Source of the DNA: Pseudomonadota bacterium
GTDB lineage: Bacteria > Pseudomonadota > Alphaproteobacteria > Rhizobiales > Beijerinckiaceae
Reading direction: 5' to 3'
Length of the DNA: 5,775 bases
Assembly: GCA_021812505.1 (NCBI GenBank)
Contig: JAKANG010000120.1
Coordinates: 1-5,775, forward strand
In this document: one piece after another, positions 1 to 5,614 of the stretch
Layout of the letters: each line of letters begins with the position of its first letter
Numbering within the stretch: the stretch's first letter is position 1
The notes under the pieces: generated by a model
The model's database searches: none
What the model was told of the DNA's origin: nothing
Seen by the model: the letters and a program-made list of their open reading frames with translations, nothing else
Translations under genes and position numbers: made by a program

Positions 1-486
1 GACGCCGGCGAGGACCCGTTGTTCATCGCCCGGCGGGTGGTGCGCATGGCGGTCGAGGACATCGGCCTCGCCGACCCGCAGGCGTTGGCGATCGCCAACG
101 CCGCCAAGGACGCCTATGATTTTTTAGGCAGCCCCGAGGGCGAACTGGCGATCGCTCACGCCGTGGTCTATTGCGCGACCGCGCCCAAATCCAACGCCAA
201 TTATCTCGCCTACAAGGCGGCGCAAAAGCTCGCCCGCGAACACGGCTCGCTCATGCCGCCGAAGACCATACTCAACGCCCCGACAAAGCTGATGAAATCC
301 GAAGGCTATGGCGCCGGCTATTTCTATGACCACGACGCCCCCGACGCCTTTTCCGGCCAGAACTATTGGCCTGAGGCGTTAGGCCGGCAAAAGCTCTACG
401 AACCCGTCGAACGCGGCTTCGAGCGCGAAATACGCAAGAGGCTGGAATATTGGGAGAAATTGCGGCGGGAGCGGGGGGGCGCCTGA
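1..486 (+). CDS. rarA: Replication-associated recombination protein A (RarA/MgsA), C-terminal part, 5' truncated by window edge
   Basis: The reading frame is open from base 1 to a TGA at 484-486 and gives the last 161 residues of a protein that starts outside the window. It matches the C-terminal MgsA domain of RarA: a start like GEDPLFIARR, then VEDIGLADPQAL, then AVVYCATAPKSNANYLAY, and the late PPKTILNAPTKLMK and GYGAGYFYDHD blocks, all family hallmarks. From family knowledge, RarA is a cytoplasmic AAA+ ATPase related to clamp-loader and RuvB proteins that acts at stalled replication forks and tetramerises through this C-terminal region. The ATPase domain with its Walker motifs lies upstream and cannot be checked here. 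The apparent TTG start at 19 is just an internal leucine codon. The protein ends in a basic, charged tail. It probably heads the crcB-pseudouridine synthase group 70 bases downstream. Confidence 0.95.
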   Translation, partial: DAGEDPLFIARRVVRMAVEDIGLADPQALAIANAAKDAYDFLGSPEGELAIAHAVVYCATAPKSNANYLAYKAAQKLAREHGSLMPPKTILNAPTKLMKSEGYGAGYFYDHDAPDAFSGQNYWPEALGRQKLYEPVERGFEREIRKRLEYWEKLRRERGGA

Positions 487-547
487 GAGTGCAGATTTCA
501 GTTGCCGCGTCCATTCGGTGGATGACGCCGGGCCGCGCCTTGGCTAT

Positions 548-554
548 AGAGGGG
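548..554 (+). promoter_or_regulatory. Ribosome binding site of crcB, decides the start
   Basis: The purine run AGAGGGG sits two bases before the ATG at 557, with its GAGG core four bases from the start codon. It favours ATG 557 over an in-frame GTG at 518, which would add 13 residues unlike a FluC N-terminus and has no comparable Shine-Dalgarno sequence. Confidence 0.6.
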
Positions 555-556
555 CC

Positions 557-940
557 ATGCAGGCCTATCTTCTCGTCTTTCTCGGCGCCGGGCTCGGCGG
601 CACATTGCGGCACACCGTGAATCTTCTCGCGGCGCGGCTGTTGGGCACAAATTTTCCCTGGGGGACGTTTCTGATCAATATTTCCGGTTCGCTGGTCATG
701 GGCCTGCTCGCCGGCTTTCTCGCCTTCCGCACGGGCGCCAACTGGACGCAGCACGCCCGCCTGTTCCTGCTGACCGGCGTTTTGGGCGGCTACACCACCT
801 TCTCCGCTTATTCGCTCGATTCGGCGTTGCTGTTCGAGCGCGGCGAGCTTTTGATGGCGGCTGCTTATGTCGGCGGTACGGTCGCTCTGGCGATGGCCGG
901 CGTGTTCAGCGGCCTGTTCATCGCGCGGGCGCTGTCGTGA
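557..940 (+). CDS. crcB: Fluoride ion channel FluC/CrcB
   Basis: A 127-residue, very hydrophobic protein with four predicted membrane segments, the normal size for a single-domain FluC subunit. Family motifs are in order: the N-terminal glycine-rich GAGLGGTLRH (10-19), PWGTFLINISGSLVMG (34-49) with the pore asparagine N41, and GVLGGYTTFSAYS (74-86). Known family members work as antiparallel dual-topology dimers that export fluoride passively through two pores, with a central sodium held near the GGYTT break. The phenylalanine box is F82 followed by Y85, where the best-studied channels have a second phenylalanine. The start is ATG 557, chosen for its RBS and because the helix begins right after it. 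Its TGA overlaps the GTG of the next gene by four bases, implying translational coupling. I see no fluoride riboswitch in the 70-base gap upstream, so the gene may be constitutive within the rarA transcript. Confidence 0.95.
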   Translation: MQAYLLVFLGAGLGGTLRHTVNLLAARLLGTNFPWGTFLINISGSLVMGLLAGFLAFRTGANWTQHARLFLLTGVLGGYTTFSAYSLDSALLFERGELLMAAAYVGGTVALAMAGVFSGLFIARALS

Positions 941-2094
941 AAAGTCCGCGCGCCGGATCGCCGGCCAAGCCTTTAGCCCCCAAGCCTCCCACTCCCAAAA
1001 AAGGGCCGGAAAATGACGCCCAGTCGCTCGGCGTGCAAAATCTGCTCGTGACCGAGGACGAGGACGGGATGCGCCTGGACCGCTGGTTCAAGCGCCGAAT
1101 CCCGACCCTCGCGCTCTCGCATTTGGCGAAAATCTGCCGCAAGGGCGAGGTGCGTCTCGACGGCAAGCGCGTCGAGACTTCCGCGCGAGTCGCGGCGGGC
1201 CAAAAGGTTCGCGTGCCGCCGCTCAATGTCGAGGCGCCCAAGGCGCCGGCGGTGAAGCGCCCGGAGCAGGCCGAGGCGGACGCCCGCGCGATACGCGACA
1301 TGGTCCTGCTCGACGACCGCGACCTGATGGTGCTCAACAAGCCGTTCGGCCTCGCGGTTCAGGGAGGTTCGGGAACCAAAATCCATCTCGACGGCATGCT
1401 GCAATCCCTGGCCAATGCGCGCGGCGAGCGCCCGGTTCTGGTCCATCGCCTCGACCGCGACACGTCCGGCGTGCTGCTGGTCGCCAAGACCCGGAAAATG
1501 GCCGCCGATCTCGGCGAAATTTTTCGCTCGCGCGCGGCGAAGAAAATTTACTGGGCGCTGGTGGAAGGCGTGCCGCGCCCGGCGCAGGGCCGCATTTCGC
1601 TCTATCTCGCCAAGGGCGAGGGGATGGGCGATAACCGCCCGCCGCGCGGGCGCCACGGCATGGAGGCGCGGCGCGACATCGAGAAAATGCGCGTCGCCAA
1701 ACATGGCGACGAGGACGCCCAGCATTCGGTGACCTATTACGCCGTGGTGGACAAGCTGGCGCCGCGTCTCGCCTGGCTGTCGATGAAGCCGCTGACCGGC
1801 CGCACCCATCAATTGCGCGCCCATGCCGAGGCGATCGGCTGCCCGATCGTCGGCGATCCGAAATACGGCCATGGCGAGGAGGATCGCCGCCGCCGCGCCG
1901 ACGCCAACCGCAATATTCCGGACGGCGTCGAGAACAAGCTGCATCTGCTGGCGCGCCGGCTCATCCTGCCGCACCCGAAAGGCGGCGTGCTCGACGTCAC
2001 CGCGCCCCTGCCGCCGCATATGCAGAAAAGCTGGGACATGTTCGGCTTCGACGCCAGCCAGCGCGACCCGATCCTCGACGCGCCCGACGAATAG
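937..2094 (+). CDS. rluC: RluC/RluD-family 23S rRNA pseudouridine synthase
   Basis: A 385-residue cytoplasmic RNA-modifying enzyme converting uridines of large-subunit rRNA to pseudouridine. In order: a low-complexity, Lys/Pro/Ala-rich N-terminal extension (1-35), an S4 RNA-binding domain (about 45-96, GMRLDRWFKRRIP through KVRVPPL), a linker, and the synthase domain from about residue 120. The active-site motif HRLDRDTSGVLLVAK is at 170-184, so D173 is the catalytic aspartate. The C-terminal motif GRTHQLRAHAEAIGCPIVGD starts at 288. The S4 plus synthase layout fits RluC or RluD; the HRLDRDTSG form and long insert near 225-250 resemble alphaproteobacterial RluC, but site specificity (E. coli RluC: 955, 2504, 2580) cannot be read here. 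The start is GTG 937 inside the crcB stop; its Shine-Dalgarno is weak, consistent with coupling. ATG 1069 would cut into the S4 domain. A GTG at 1036 (V34) is a possible alternative. Confidence 0.92.
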   Translation: MKSPRAGSPAKPLAPKPPTPKKGPENDAQSLGVQNLLVTEDEDGMRLDRWFKRRIPTLALSHLAKICRKGEVRLDGKRVETSARVAAGQKVRVPPLNVEAPKAPAVKRPEQAEADARAIRDMVLLDDRDLMVLNKPFGLAVQGGSGTKIHLDGMLQSLANARGERPVLVHRLDRDTSGVLLVAKTRKMAADLGEIFRSRAAKKIYWALVEGVPRPAQGRISLYLAKGEGMGDNRPPRGRHGMEARRDIEKMRVAKHGDEDAQHSVTYYAVVDKLAPRLAWLSMKPLTGRTHQLRAHAEAIGCPIVGDPKYGHGEEDRRRRADANRNIPDGVENKLHLLARRLILPHPKGGVLDVTAPLPPHMQKSWDMFGFDASQRDPILDAPDE

Positions 2095-2104
2095 GGCGTT
2101 TTGT

Positions 2105-2223
2105 CCGTCATCGCGAGCGCAGCTAAGCACTCCTCGCAACCTCTCCGGGCAGGCGGATGGATTGCTTCGCGGAACCTGTCGGCGGACCGGCCAAAGGCCG
2201 GGTCCGCTCGCTCGCCATGACGG
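2105..2223. repeat. Extragenic imperfect inverted-repeat element in a convergent gap
   Basis: The outer arms 2105-2119 (CCGTCATCGCGAGCG) and 2209-2223 (CGCTCGCCATGACGG) are reverse complements at 14 of 15 positions. A second pair lies inside: 2122-2133 (GCTAAGCACTCC) against 2159-2170 (GGATTGCTTCGC), 10 of 12. A third, the hairpin 2182-2207, lies within. The element fills most of the 135-base gap between two genes that end facing each other. Its sequence resembles the dispersed CGTCATTGCGAGCGCAGCGAAGCAATCC repeats I recall from Hyphomicrobiales genomes. Its copy number in this genome is unknown from one window. It encodes no plausible protein. Confidence 0.65.
2182..2207. terminator. Strong GC hairpin, possible bidirectional terminator
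   Basis: GCGGACCGGCC (2182-2192) pairs with GGCCGGGTCCGC (2196-2207) around an AAA loop, with one bulged base. The hairpin is about 90 bases past the pseudouridine synthase stop and about 25 bases past the stop of the opposing GTPase gene. No run of T follows on either strand, so it is not a textbook intrinsic terminator. It may stop or stabilise both convergent transcripts, or may only be the core of the repeat. Confidence 0.35.
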
Positions 2224-2229
2224 CTTTCG

Positions 2230-3345
2230 TCACGCCGCCTGATAGGCCGCGCAGGCCATGAAGCCGGCGCGTAATTCATCCTCTTTCAGCTTGCGGCCGA
2301 TGAAGACGATGCGGCTGGAGCGTTTCTCCTCGGCCTTCCAGTCGCGTTGGAGGTCGCCGTCGAGGATCATGTGGACGCCCTGGAAGACATAGCGCTTCGG
2401 CTCGTCGGGGAAGGCGAGGATGCCCTTGGAGCGCAGGATGTCCGGGCCGTCGCGCTGCACCACTTCCTGAATCCAGGGCATGAAGAGGTCGGGATCGACC
2501 GGGCCGTCGATTGCGAACGCCACCGAGCGGACCTGCTCGTCATGGATCACCTTGGGCGCGTGATGCTCCTCGTGTTCGTGATGACGGTCGTGGTCATGGT
2601 GGTCGTGGCCGCAGTCGGGGCCGCATTCATGATCATGGCCATGGTCGTGGTCGTGTTCATGATGATGACCGTGAGCATGATCGTGATCGTGGTCCTCGAC
2701 AGTCAGGAAATCCGGCTCCAGCTCCAGAATCCGGTCGAGGTCGAAGGCCTTGCGGTCGAGCACGGCGTCGAGCGGGATGTCGCAATTCTTCGTGCGGTGC
2801 ATTTTGGCGTAGGGGTTGAGGCCGCGGATGCGCGCCTCGACCTCTTCGAGTTCGGCCTCGCTCACCAGATCGGTCTTGTTGACCAGCACGACGTCGGCGA
2901 AGGCGATCTGGTTCTTGGCTTCCGGGGCGTCCTTCAGCCGCGCGGCCAGGAATTTGGCGTCGGCGACCGTGACGATGGCGTCGAGCCGGGCCTCGTTCTG
3001 GACGTCGGCGTCGACGAAAAAGGTCTGCGCCACGGGCGCCGGATCGGCGAGGCCGGTGGTTTCGACCAGGATCGCGTCGAACTTGCCCTTTCGGCGCATC
3101 AGGCCCTCGATGATGCGGATGAGGTCGCCGCGCACGGTGCAGCAGATGCAGCCGTTGTTCATCTCGAAGACTTCCTCGTCGGCGTCCACGACGAGGTCGT
3201 TGTCGATGCCGATCTCGCCGAATTCATTGACGATGACGGCGAATTTCTTGCCATGGTCCTCAGTGAGGATGCGGTTGAGCAGCGTGGTCTTGCCCGCCCC
3301 GAGATAGCCAGTGAGCACGGTGACGGGTATTTTTTCGGCGGACAT
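2230..3345 (-). CDS. COG0523 (CobW/ZNG1-type) GTPase, putative zinc metallochaperone
   Basis: A 371-residue cytoplasmic G3E-family GTPase. It shows the Walker A loop GYLGAGKTT (13-21), the metal-binding CxCC motif C66-I-C68-C69 in NNGCICCTVRGDL, the Walker B region ILVETTGLADP (92-102), and the guanine-specificity motif NKTD (156-159). A CobW C-terminal domain follows (about 272-365). Between the domains is a segment (218-262) with 21 His, 10 Asp, 5 Glu and the pair C241/C245. Known relatives (YeiR, ZigA, eukaryotic ZNG1) use GTP to load zinc into client enzymes; other branches serve cobalt or nitrile hydratase. The position directly after a zinc binding-protein gene and beside zur argues for zinc. 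The start ATG 3345 has GGAG at five bases; an in-frame TTG at 3360 overlaps the znuA stop but puts that site inside the gene. Likely co-transcribed with znuA. The exact subfamily is not proved. Confidence 0.94.
   Translation of the reverse strand: MSAEKIPVTVLTGYLGAGKTTLLNRILTEDHGKKFAVIVNEFGEIGIDNDLVVDADEEVFEMNNGCICCTVRGDLIRIIEGLMRRKGKFDAILVETTGLADPAPVAQTFFVDADVQNEARLDAIVTVADAKFLAARLKDAPEAKNQIAFADVVLVNKTDLVSEAELEEVEARIRGLNPYAKMHRTKNCDIPLDAVLDRKAFDLDRILELEPDFLTVEDHDHDHAHGHHHEHDHDHGHDHECGPDCGHDHHDHDRHHEHEEHHAPKVIHDEQVRSVAFAIDGPVDPDLFMPWIQEVVQRDGPDILRSKGILAFPDEPKRYVFQGVHMILDGDLQRDWKAEEKRSSRIVFIGRKLKEDELRAGFMACAAYQAA
2560..2694 (-). repeat. Low-complexity His/Asp-coding tract within the GTPase gene
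   Basis: This 135-base stretch encodes residues 218-262 of the COG0523 GTPase. It is built almost only from CAT/CAC, GAT/GAC and GAA/GAG codons, giving a repetitive DNA sequence prone to length change by slippage. The encoded histidine density suggests a zinc store or docking surface feeding the CxCC site, by analogy with other histidine-rich COG0523 proteins. Confidence 0.85.
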
Positions 3346-3350
3346 GCGAA

Positions 3351-3356
3351 CTCCGG
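3351..3356 (-). promoter_or_regulatory. Ribosome binding site of the COG0523 GTPase gene
   Basis: On the minus strand CCGGAG lies between the znuA stop (3357-3359) and the ATG at 3345, with GGAG five bases from the ATG. It supports ATG 3345 over TTG 3360 and shows that the gene is read from the znuA mRNA with its own good initiation site. Confidence 0.65.
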
Positions 3357-4271
3357 TCAACTGTTGGGCGCGAGCGCCTTTTTCAACTCGACTATATTGT
3401 GGTTCATCATCGCAATGTAAGTGGCGGCGGGGCCATTTGGCGGCGAAAGCGAGTCCGAAAAAAGCGCGCCGCCGGTTTTCGCCCCGGATTCCTTGGCGAT
3501 CCGGCTCATCAGGCGGGGATCTGAAATGTTTTCTAAGAATACGGCGGGAGCGTGGTCGCGCCTGATCTGGGCGATCAGCCGCGCGACGTCCCGGGCCGAG
3601 GGCTCGGATTCGGTCGAGAGTCCCTCCGGCGCGATGAAGGTGAAGCCGTAAGCCGCGCCGAAATAGCCGAAGGCGTCGTGGGTGGTGATGATCATGCGGC
3701 GCTCCGGCGGGATCGCCGCGATCGTGGCGCGCACATTCTTTTCCGTCTCGTCGAGCGTGAGGTCATAGGCCTTGGCGCGGGCCTGGAAATAGTCGGCGTC
3801 GGCGGGATCGGCCGCGACGAGGCCGTCCAGAATGTTGGCGACATAGATTTTCGCATTGGCGACGTTCTGCCAGGCATGGGGATCGACGCCGATCTTGCCG
3901 TCCTCCTCGCCCTGGCGTGGCGTGACGCCCTTGGTCGCGACGATCACGGGCGCCTTGGCGCCAGAGGCTTCGATCAGCCGCGACATCCAGCCTTCGAGCG
4001 CCAGGCCATTGACGACGATGAGCTTCGCCTTGGCCAGGCTTCTGGCGTCGGCGGGGCTCGGTTCGTAGACATGGACGTCGCCATTTGGGCCGACTAGCGC
4101 CTCGACCTCGACCTTGTCGCCGCCAATCTGCCGCACGAAATCGGCGAGGATGGAAAAACTCGCGACGACCGGCAGCCTTGCCTCCTCCGCCTGGGCGGCG
4201 AGCGGCGCCCTGCCCAGAAGCAGGGTCAGGGCGAGCAGCAGGCTTTGCAGGCGGAGTCTTTGCACGCGCAT
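3357..4271 (-). CDS. znuA: Zinc ABC transporter periplasmic substrate-binding protein (ZnuA/AztC type)
   Basis: A 304-residue cluster A-I metal-binding lipoprotein-like fold, exported by a Sec signal peptide: basic start, leucine-rich core 11-19, probable cleavage after A28 (LAAQA|EEA). No lipobox cysteine is present, so the product should be soluble in the periplasm. Metal ligands by alignment of motifs are H67 (GDVHVYEPSP), H132 (VDPHAWQ), H198 (TTHDAFGYFG) and D273 (LFSDSLSP). Histidine rather than glutamate at the third position favours zinc over manganese. The flexible His-rich loop of E. coli ZnuA is missing: the stretch before H132 (117-130) has no histidine. The short loop and the C-terminal GPAATYIAMMNHN resemble the AztC branch, so aztC is a possible name. 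The start ATG 4271 has AGGA seven bases upstream. It diverges from zur across a 70-base gap with a Zur-box candidate, and leads into the GTPase gene. Confidence 0.92.
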   Translation of the reverse strand: MRVQRLRLQSLLLALTLLLGRAPLAAQAEEARLPVVASFSILADFVRQIGGDKVEVEALVGPNGDVHVYEPSPADARSLAKAKLIVVNGLALEGWMSRLIEASGAKAPVIVATKGVTPRQGEEDGKIGVDPHAWQNVANAKIYVANILDGLVAADPADADYFQARAKAYDLTLDETEKNVRATIAAIPPERRMIITTHDAFGYFGAAYGFTFIAPEGLSTESEPSARDVARLIAQIRRDHAPAVFLENISDPRLMSRIAKESGAKTGGALFSDSLSPPNGPAATYIAMMNHNIVELKKALAPNS

Positions 4272-4305
4272 GGCGCCGTCCTATGTTCGAACCATGGCCG
4301 GAAGG

Positions 4306-4328
4306 CTACCGATATATTATAACATCCG
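4306..4328. promoter_or_regulatory. Candidate Zur operator shared by znuA and zur
   Basis: Read on the minus strand, this AT-rich island in GC-rich DNA contains ATGTTATAATAT (4326 down to 4315). That is the same 12 bases as the core of the E. coli znuA/znuC operator as I remember it. Against the 23-base gammaproteobacterial consensus centred on 4317, the left half ATGTTATA is perfect and the right half is partial (TATA, C and an outer T); overall 14 of the 22 non-central positions agree. It lies midway in the 70-base gap, 35 bases before the znuA start and 13 bases before the zur start. A perfect minus-strand TATAAT (4321-4316) overlaps it and could be the -10 of znuA; TATATT (4313-4318) could serve zur. 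No good -35 was seen for either. Repression by zinc-loaded Zur, including autoregulation, is inferred. Confidence 0.7.
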
Positions 4329-4330
4329 TC

Positions 4331-4336
4331 AAGGGG
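4331..4336 (+). promoter_or_regulatory. Ribosome binding site of zur, decides the start
   Basis: AAGGGG lies five bases before ATG 4342. It fixes the start there. Upstream in-frame starts would run the protein through the operator and back into znuA on the other strand, giving a basic extension unlike Fur-family proteins. Confidence 0.65.
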
Positions 4337-4341
4337 TCGAC

Positions 4342-4773
4342 ATGTCCGCGCAAAAGGCGTCGGCGCAACTGAATGCAATGCAGAGCCGCATCCGCGACCT
4401 TCTTGCGCGGGCGGACAAGCCGCTGTCGGCCTATGATGTGATCGATGGCCTGCGCGACCATGGGCGCGTCGCGCCGCCGACTGTCTATCGCGCCTTGCAA
4501 AAGCTGATCGACGAGGGGTTGGCCCACCGCCTTGAGACCCGGAACGCCTATGTCGTCTGCCGCGACGGGGGCCATGTCTGCGGCCATCGCCATCGCGCCG
4601 GTTTCATGATCTGCCGGACCTGCGGCAGGACGCTGGAATTCGGCGACGAGGAGATCGAGCGCCTGCTGGGGGGCGCGGCGGCGCGCAGCGGCTTTGTCGC
4701 CGAGCGGGTCGCGATCGAGATTCAGGGCCTCTGCGCGACTTGCGCTAGCCTTCCAGATGCGAACGGGGCGTGA
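4342..4773 (+). CDS. zur: Zinc uptake regulator Zur (Fur family)
   Basis: A 143-residue cytoplasmic, dimeric DNA-binding repressor of normal Fur-family size. The N-terminal winged helix (about 10-70) holds the recognition-helix motif PPTVYRALQKLIDEG (45-59). The C-terminal dimerisation domain has two CxxC pairs, C91/C94 and C131/C134, forming the structural zinc site. The sensing site can be placed by spacing against E. coli Zur (H77, C88, H96, E111): H62, C73, H84 and E99 all fall exactly in register. Retention of C73, which Fur and Mur lack in this arrangement, and the zinc genes around it favour Zur over Fur. An extra cluster C80, H82 with H78 sits beside the sensing site. It should bind the palindrome in its own promoter region and repress znuA and itself when zinc is ample. 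Its 3' end overlaps the permease gene on the other strand by 29 bases. Confidence 0.93.
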   Translation: MSAQKASAQLNAMQSRIRDLLARADKPLSAYDVIDGLRDHGRVAPPTVYRALQKLIDEGLAHRLETRNAYVVCRDGGHVCGHRHRAGFMICRTCGRTLEFGDEEIERLLGGAAARSGFVAERVAIEIQGLCATCASLPDANGA

Positions 4774-5614
4774 GCGTGCGCAGCAGGCCGCCAGCGGGCC
4801 CAGCGACAAGCGAGACGAGATAGAAGATCCCGCAGGCCAGAATGATCAGCGGACCGGAGGGCAGGCCCAAGTAAAAGGACCCGAGCAATCCGCCATAGGC
4901 CCCGGCGACGCCGATCAGCGCGGCGATCACGATCATGCCGGTGATGTCCTGCGTCCATAGACGGGCGCTGATCGCCGGCAGCATCATGGCGCCAACGGCG
5001 AGCAGGCTGCCGAGCGCCTGAAAACCGGCGACGAGGTTCAACGCGATCAGGGCGAGGAAGGCGGCGTGGGTCCAGGCGCCCGCGCGGCTTACTGACGAAA
5101 GGAAGCCCGGGTCGAGCGTGTCCATCACCAGGGGGCGATAGATCAGGGCGAGGCCGACGAGCGTCAGGCTGGAAATGCTCGCGAGCAGGATCATGGTGGC
5201 GTTGTCGAGCGCGAGCACGCTGCCGAACAGCACATGGAGCAGATCGACATTCGAGCCGCGCACCGAGACGATGGTGACGCCGAGCGCCAGCGACAGCAGA
5301 TAGAAGGCGGCGAGCGAGGCGTCCTCGCGCAGGGCGGTGGCGCGGGCGATCGCGCCCGACCCGATGGCGACGGCGAAGCCTGCGACCACGCCGCCGATGG
5401 TCATGGCGGGCAGGGACAGTCCGGCGATGAGATAGCCGACCGCCGCGCCGGGCAGGATGGCGTGGGCCATCGCGTCGCCCGAGAGCGACATGCGCCGCAG
5501 GATGAGAAAAACGCCGAGCGGCGCCCCCGCCAGCGCCAGCGCCAGCGCGCCCACGAGCGCGCGCCGCATGAATTCATAGTCGAGGAAGGGGGCGATCAGC
5601 CAGGAAAAGAGCAT
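4745..5614 (-). CDS. znuB: Zinc ABC transporter inner-membrane permease (ZnuB/AztB type)
   Basis: A 289-residue integral membrane protein of the ABC-3 permease family with about eight or nine hydrophobic segments (near 17-39, 52-67, 68-89, 98-117, 138-158, 179-200, 201-217, 222-245, 249-270). Family signatures are clear: LSGDAMAHAILPGAAVGYL (44-62) with D47 and H51, which lie on the expected metal path; LHVLFGSVLALD, a coupling-region motif; and LGSLLAVGAMMLPAISARL near 200. It should form the channel through which the binding protein hands zinc into the cell, with an ATPase that is not visible in the window. The start is ATG 5614 with AGGG three bases upstream, a rather tight spacing. The stop TAG (4745-4747) lies inside the last codons of zur, and no terminator separates the two converging genes. 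A manganese or iron role cannot be excluded from the permease alone; the neighbours argue for zinc. Confidence 0.92.
   Translation of the reverse strand: MLFSWLIAPFLDYEFMRRALVGALALALAGAPLGVFLILRRMSLSGDAMAHAILPGAAVGYLIAGLSLPAMTIGGVVAGFAVAIGSGAIARATALREDASLAAFYLLSLALGVTIVSVRGSNVDLLHVLFGSVLALDNATMILLASISSLTLVGLALIYRPLVMDTLDPGFLSSVSRAGAWTHAAFLALIALNLVAGFQALGSLLAVGAMMLPAISARLWTQDITGMIVIAALIGVAGAYGGLLGSFYLGLPSGPLIILACGIFYLVSLVAGPAGGLLRTLTPRSHLEG

Noticed and set aside
487..556. Possible fluoride riboswitch before crcB, from TGGATGACGCC resembling the 3' part of the crcB motif
   Set aside because: The 5' GGnGATG...CGCC half and the linker are absent, and the 70-base gap shows no matching pseudoknot partners. 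The short hairpin GCGTC/GACGC (507-528) alone is not the motif.
518..556. Longer crcB starting at GTG 518
   Set aside because: The added 13 residues do not resemble FluC N-termini, and the good RBS lies directly before ATG 557.
973..2139. Long minus-strand open frame opposite the pseudouridine synthase gene
   Set aside because: It is an antisense shadow caused by high GC; its protein is an Arg/Ala/His-rich string without motifs, while the + strand frame has clear catalytic and S4 motifs.
2347..3420. Long + strand open frame opposite the COG0523 GTPase gene
   Set aside because: The valine/aspartate-rich product is the mirror of the His/Asp codons on the minus strand; the real gene has all GTPase motifs.
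3552..4097. + strand open frame opposite znuA
   Set aside because: It has no recognisable motif and is the complement of a well-supported binding-protein gene.
4114..4341. In-frame N-terminal extension of zur
   Set aside because: It would run through the operator and znuA coding DNA; the RBS and the family length place the start at 4342.
4321..4345. Minus-strand TTGACG (near 4333-4328) with TATAAT as a znuA promoter pair
   Set aside because: The hexamers are only about six bases apart, far short of the usual 16-18, so they cannot be a paired -35 and -10.
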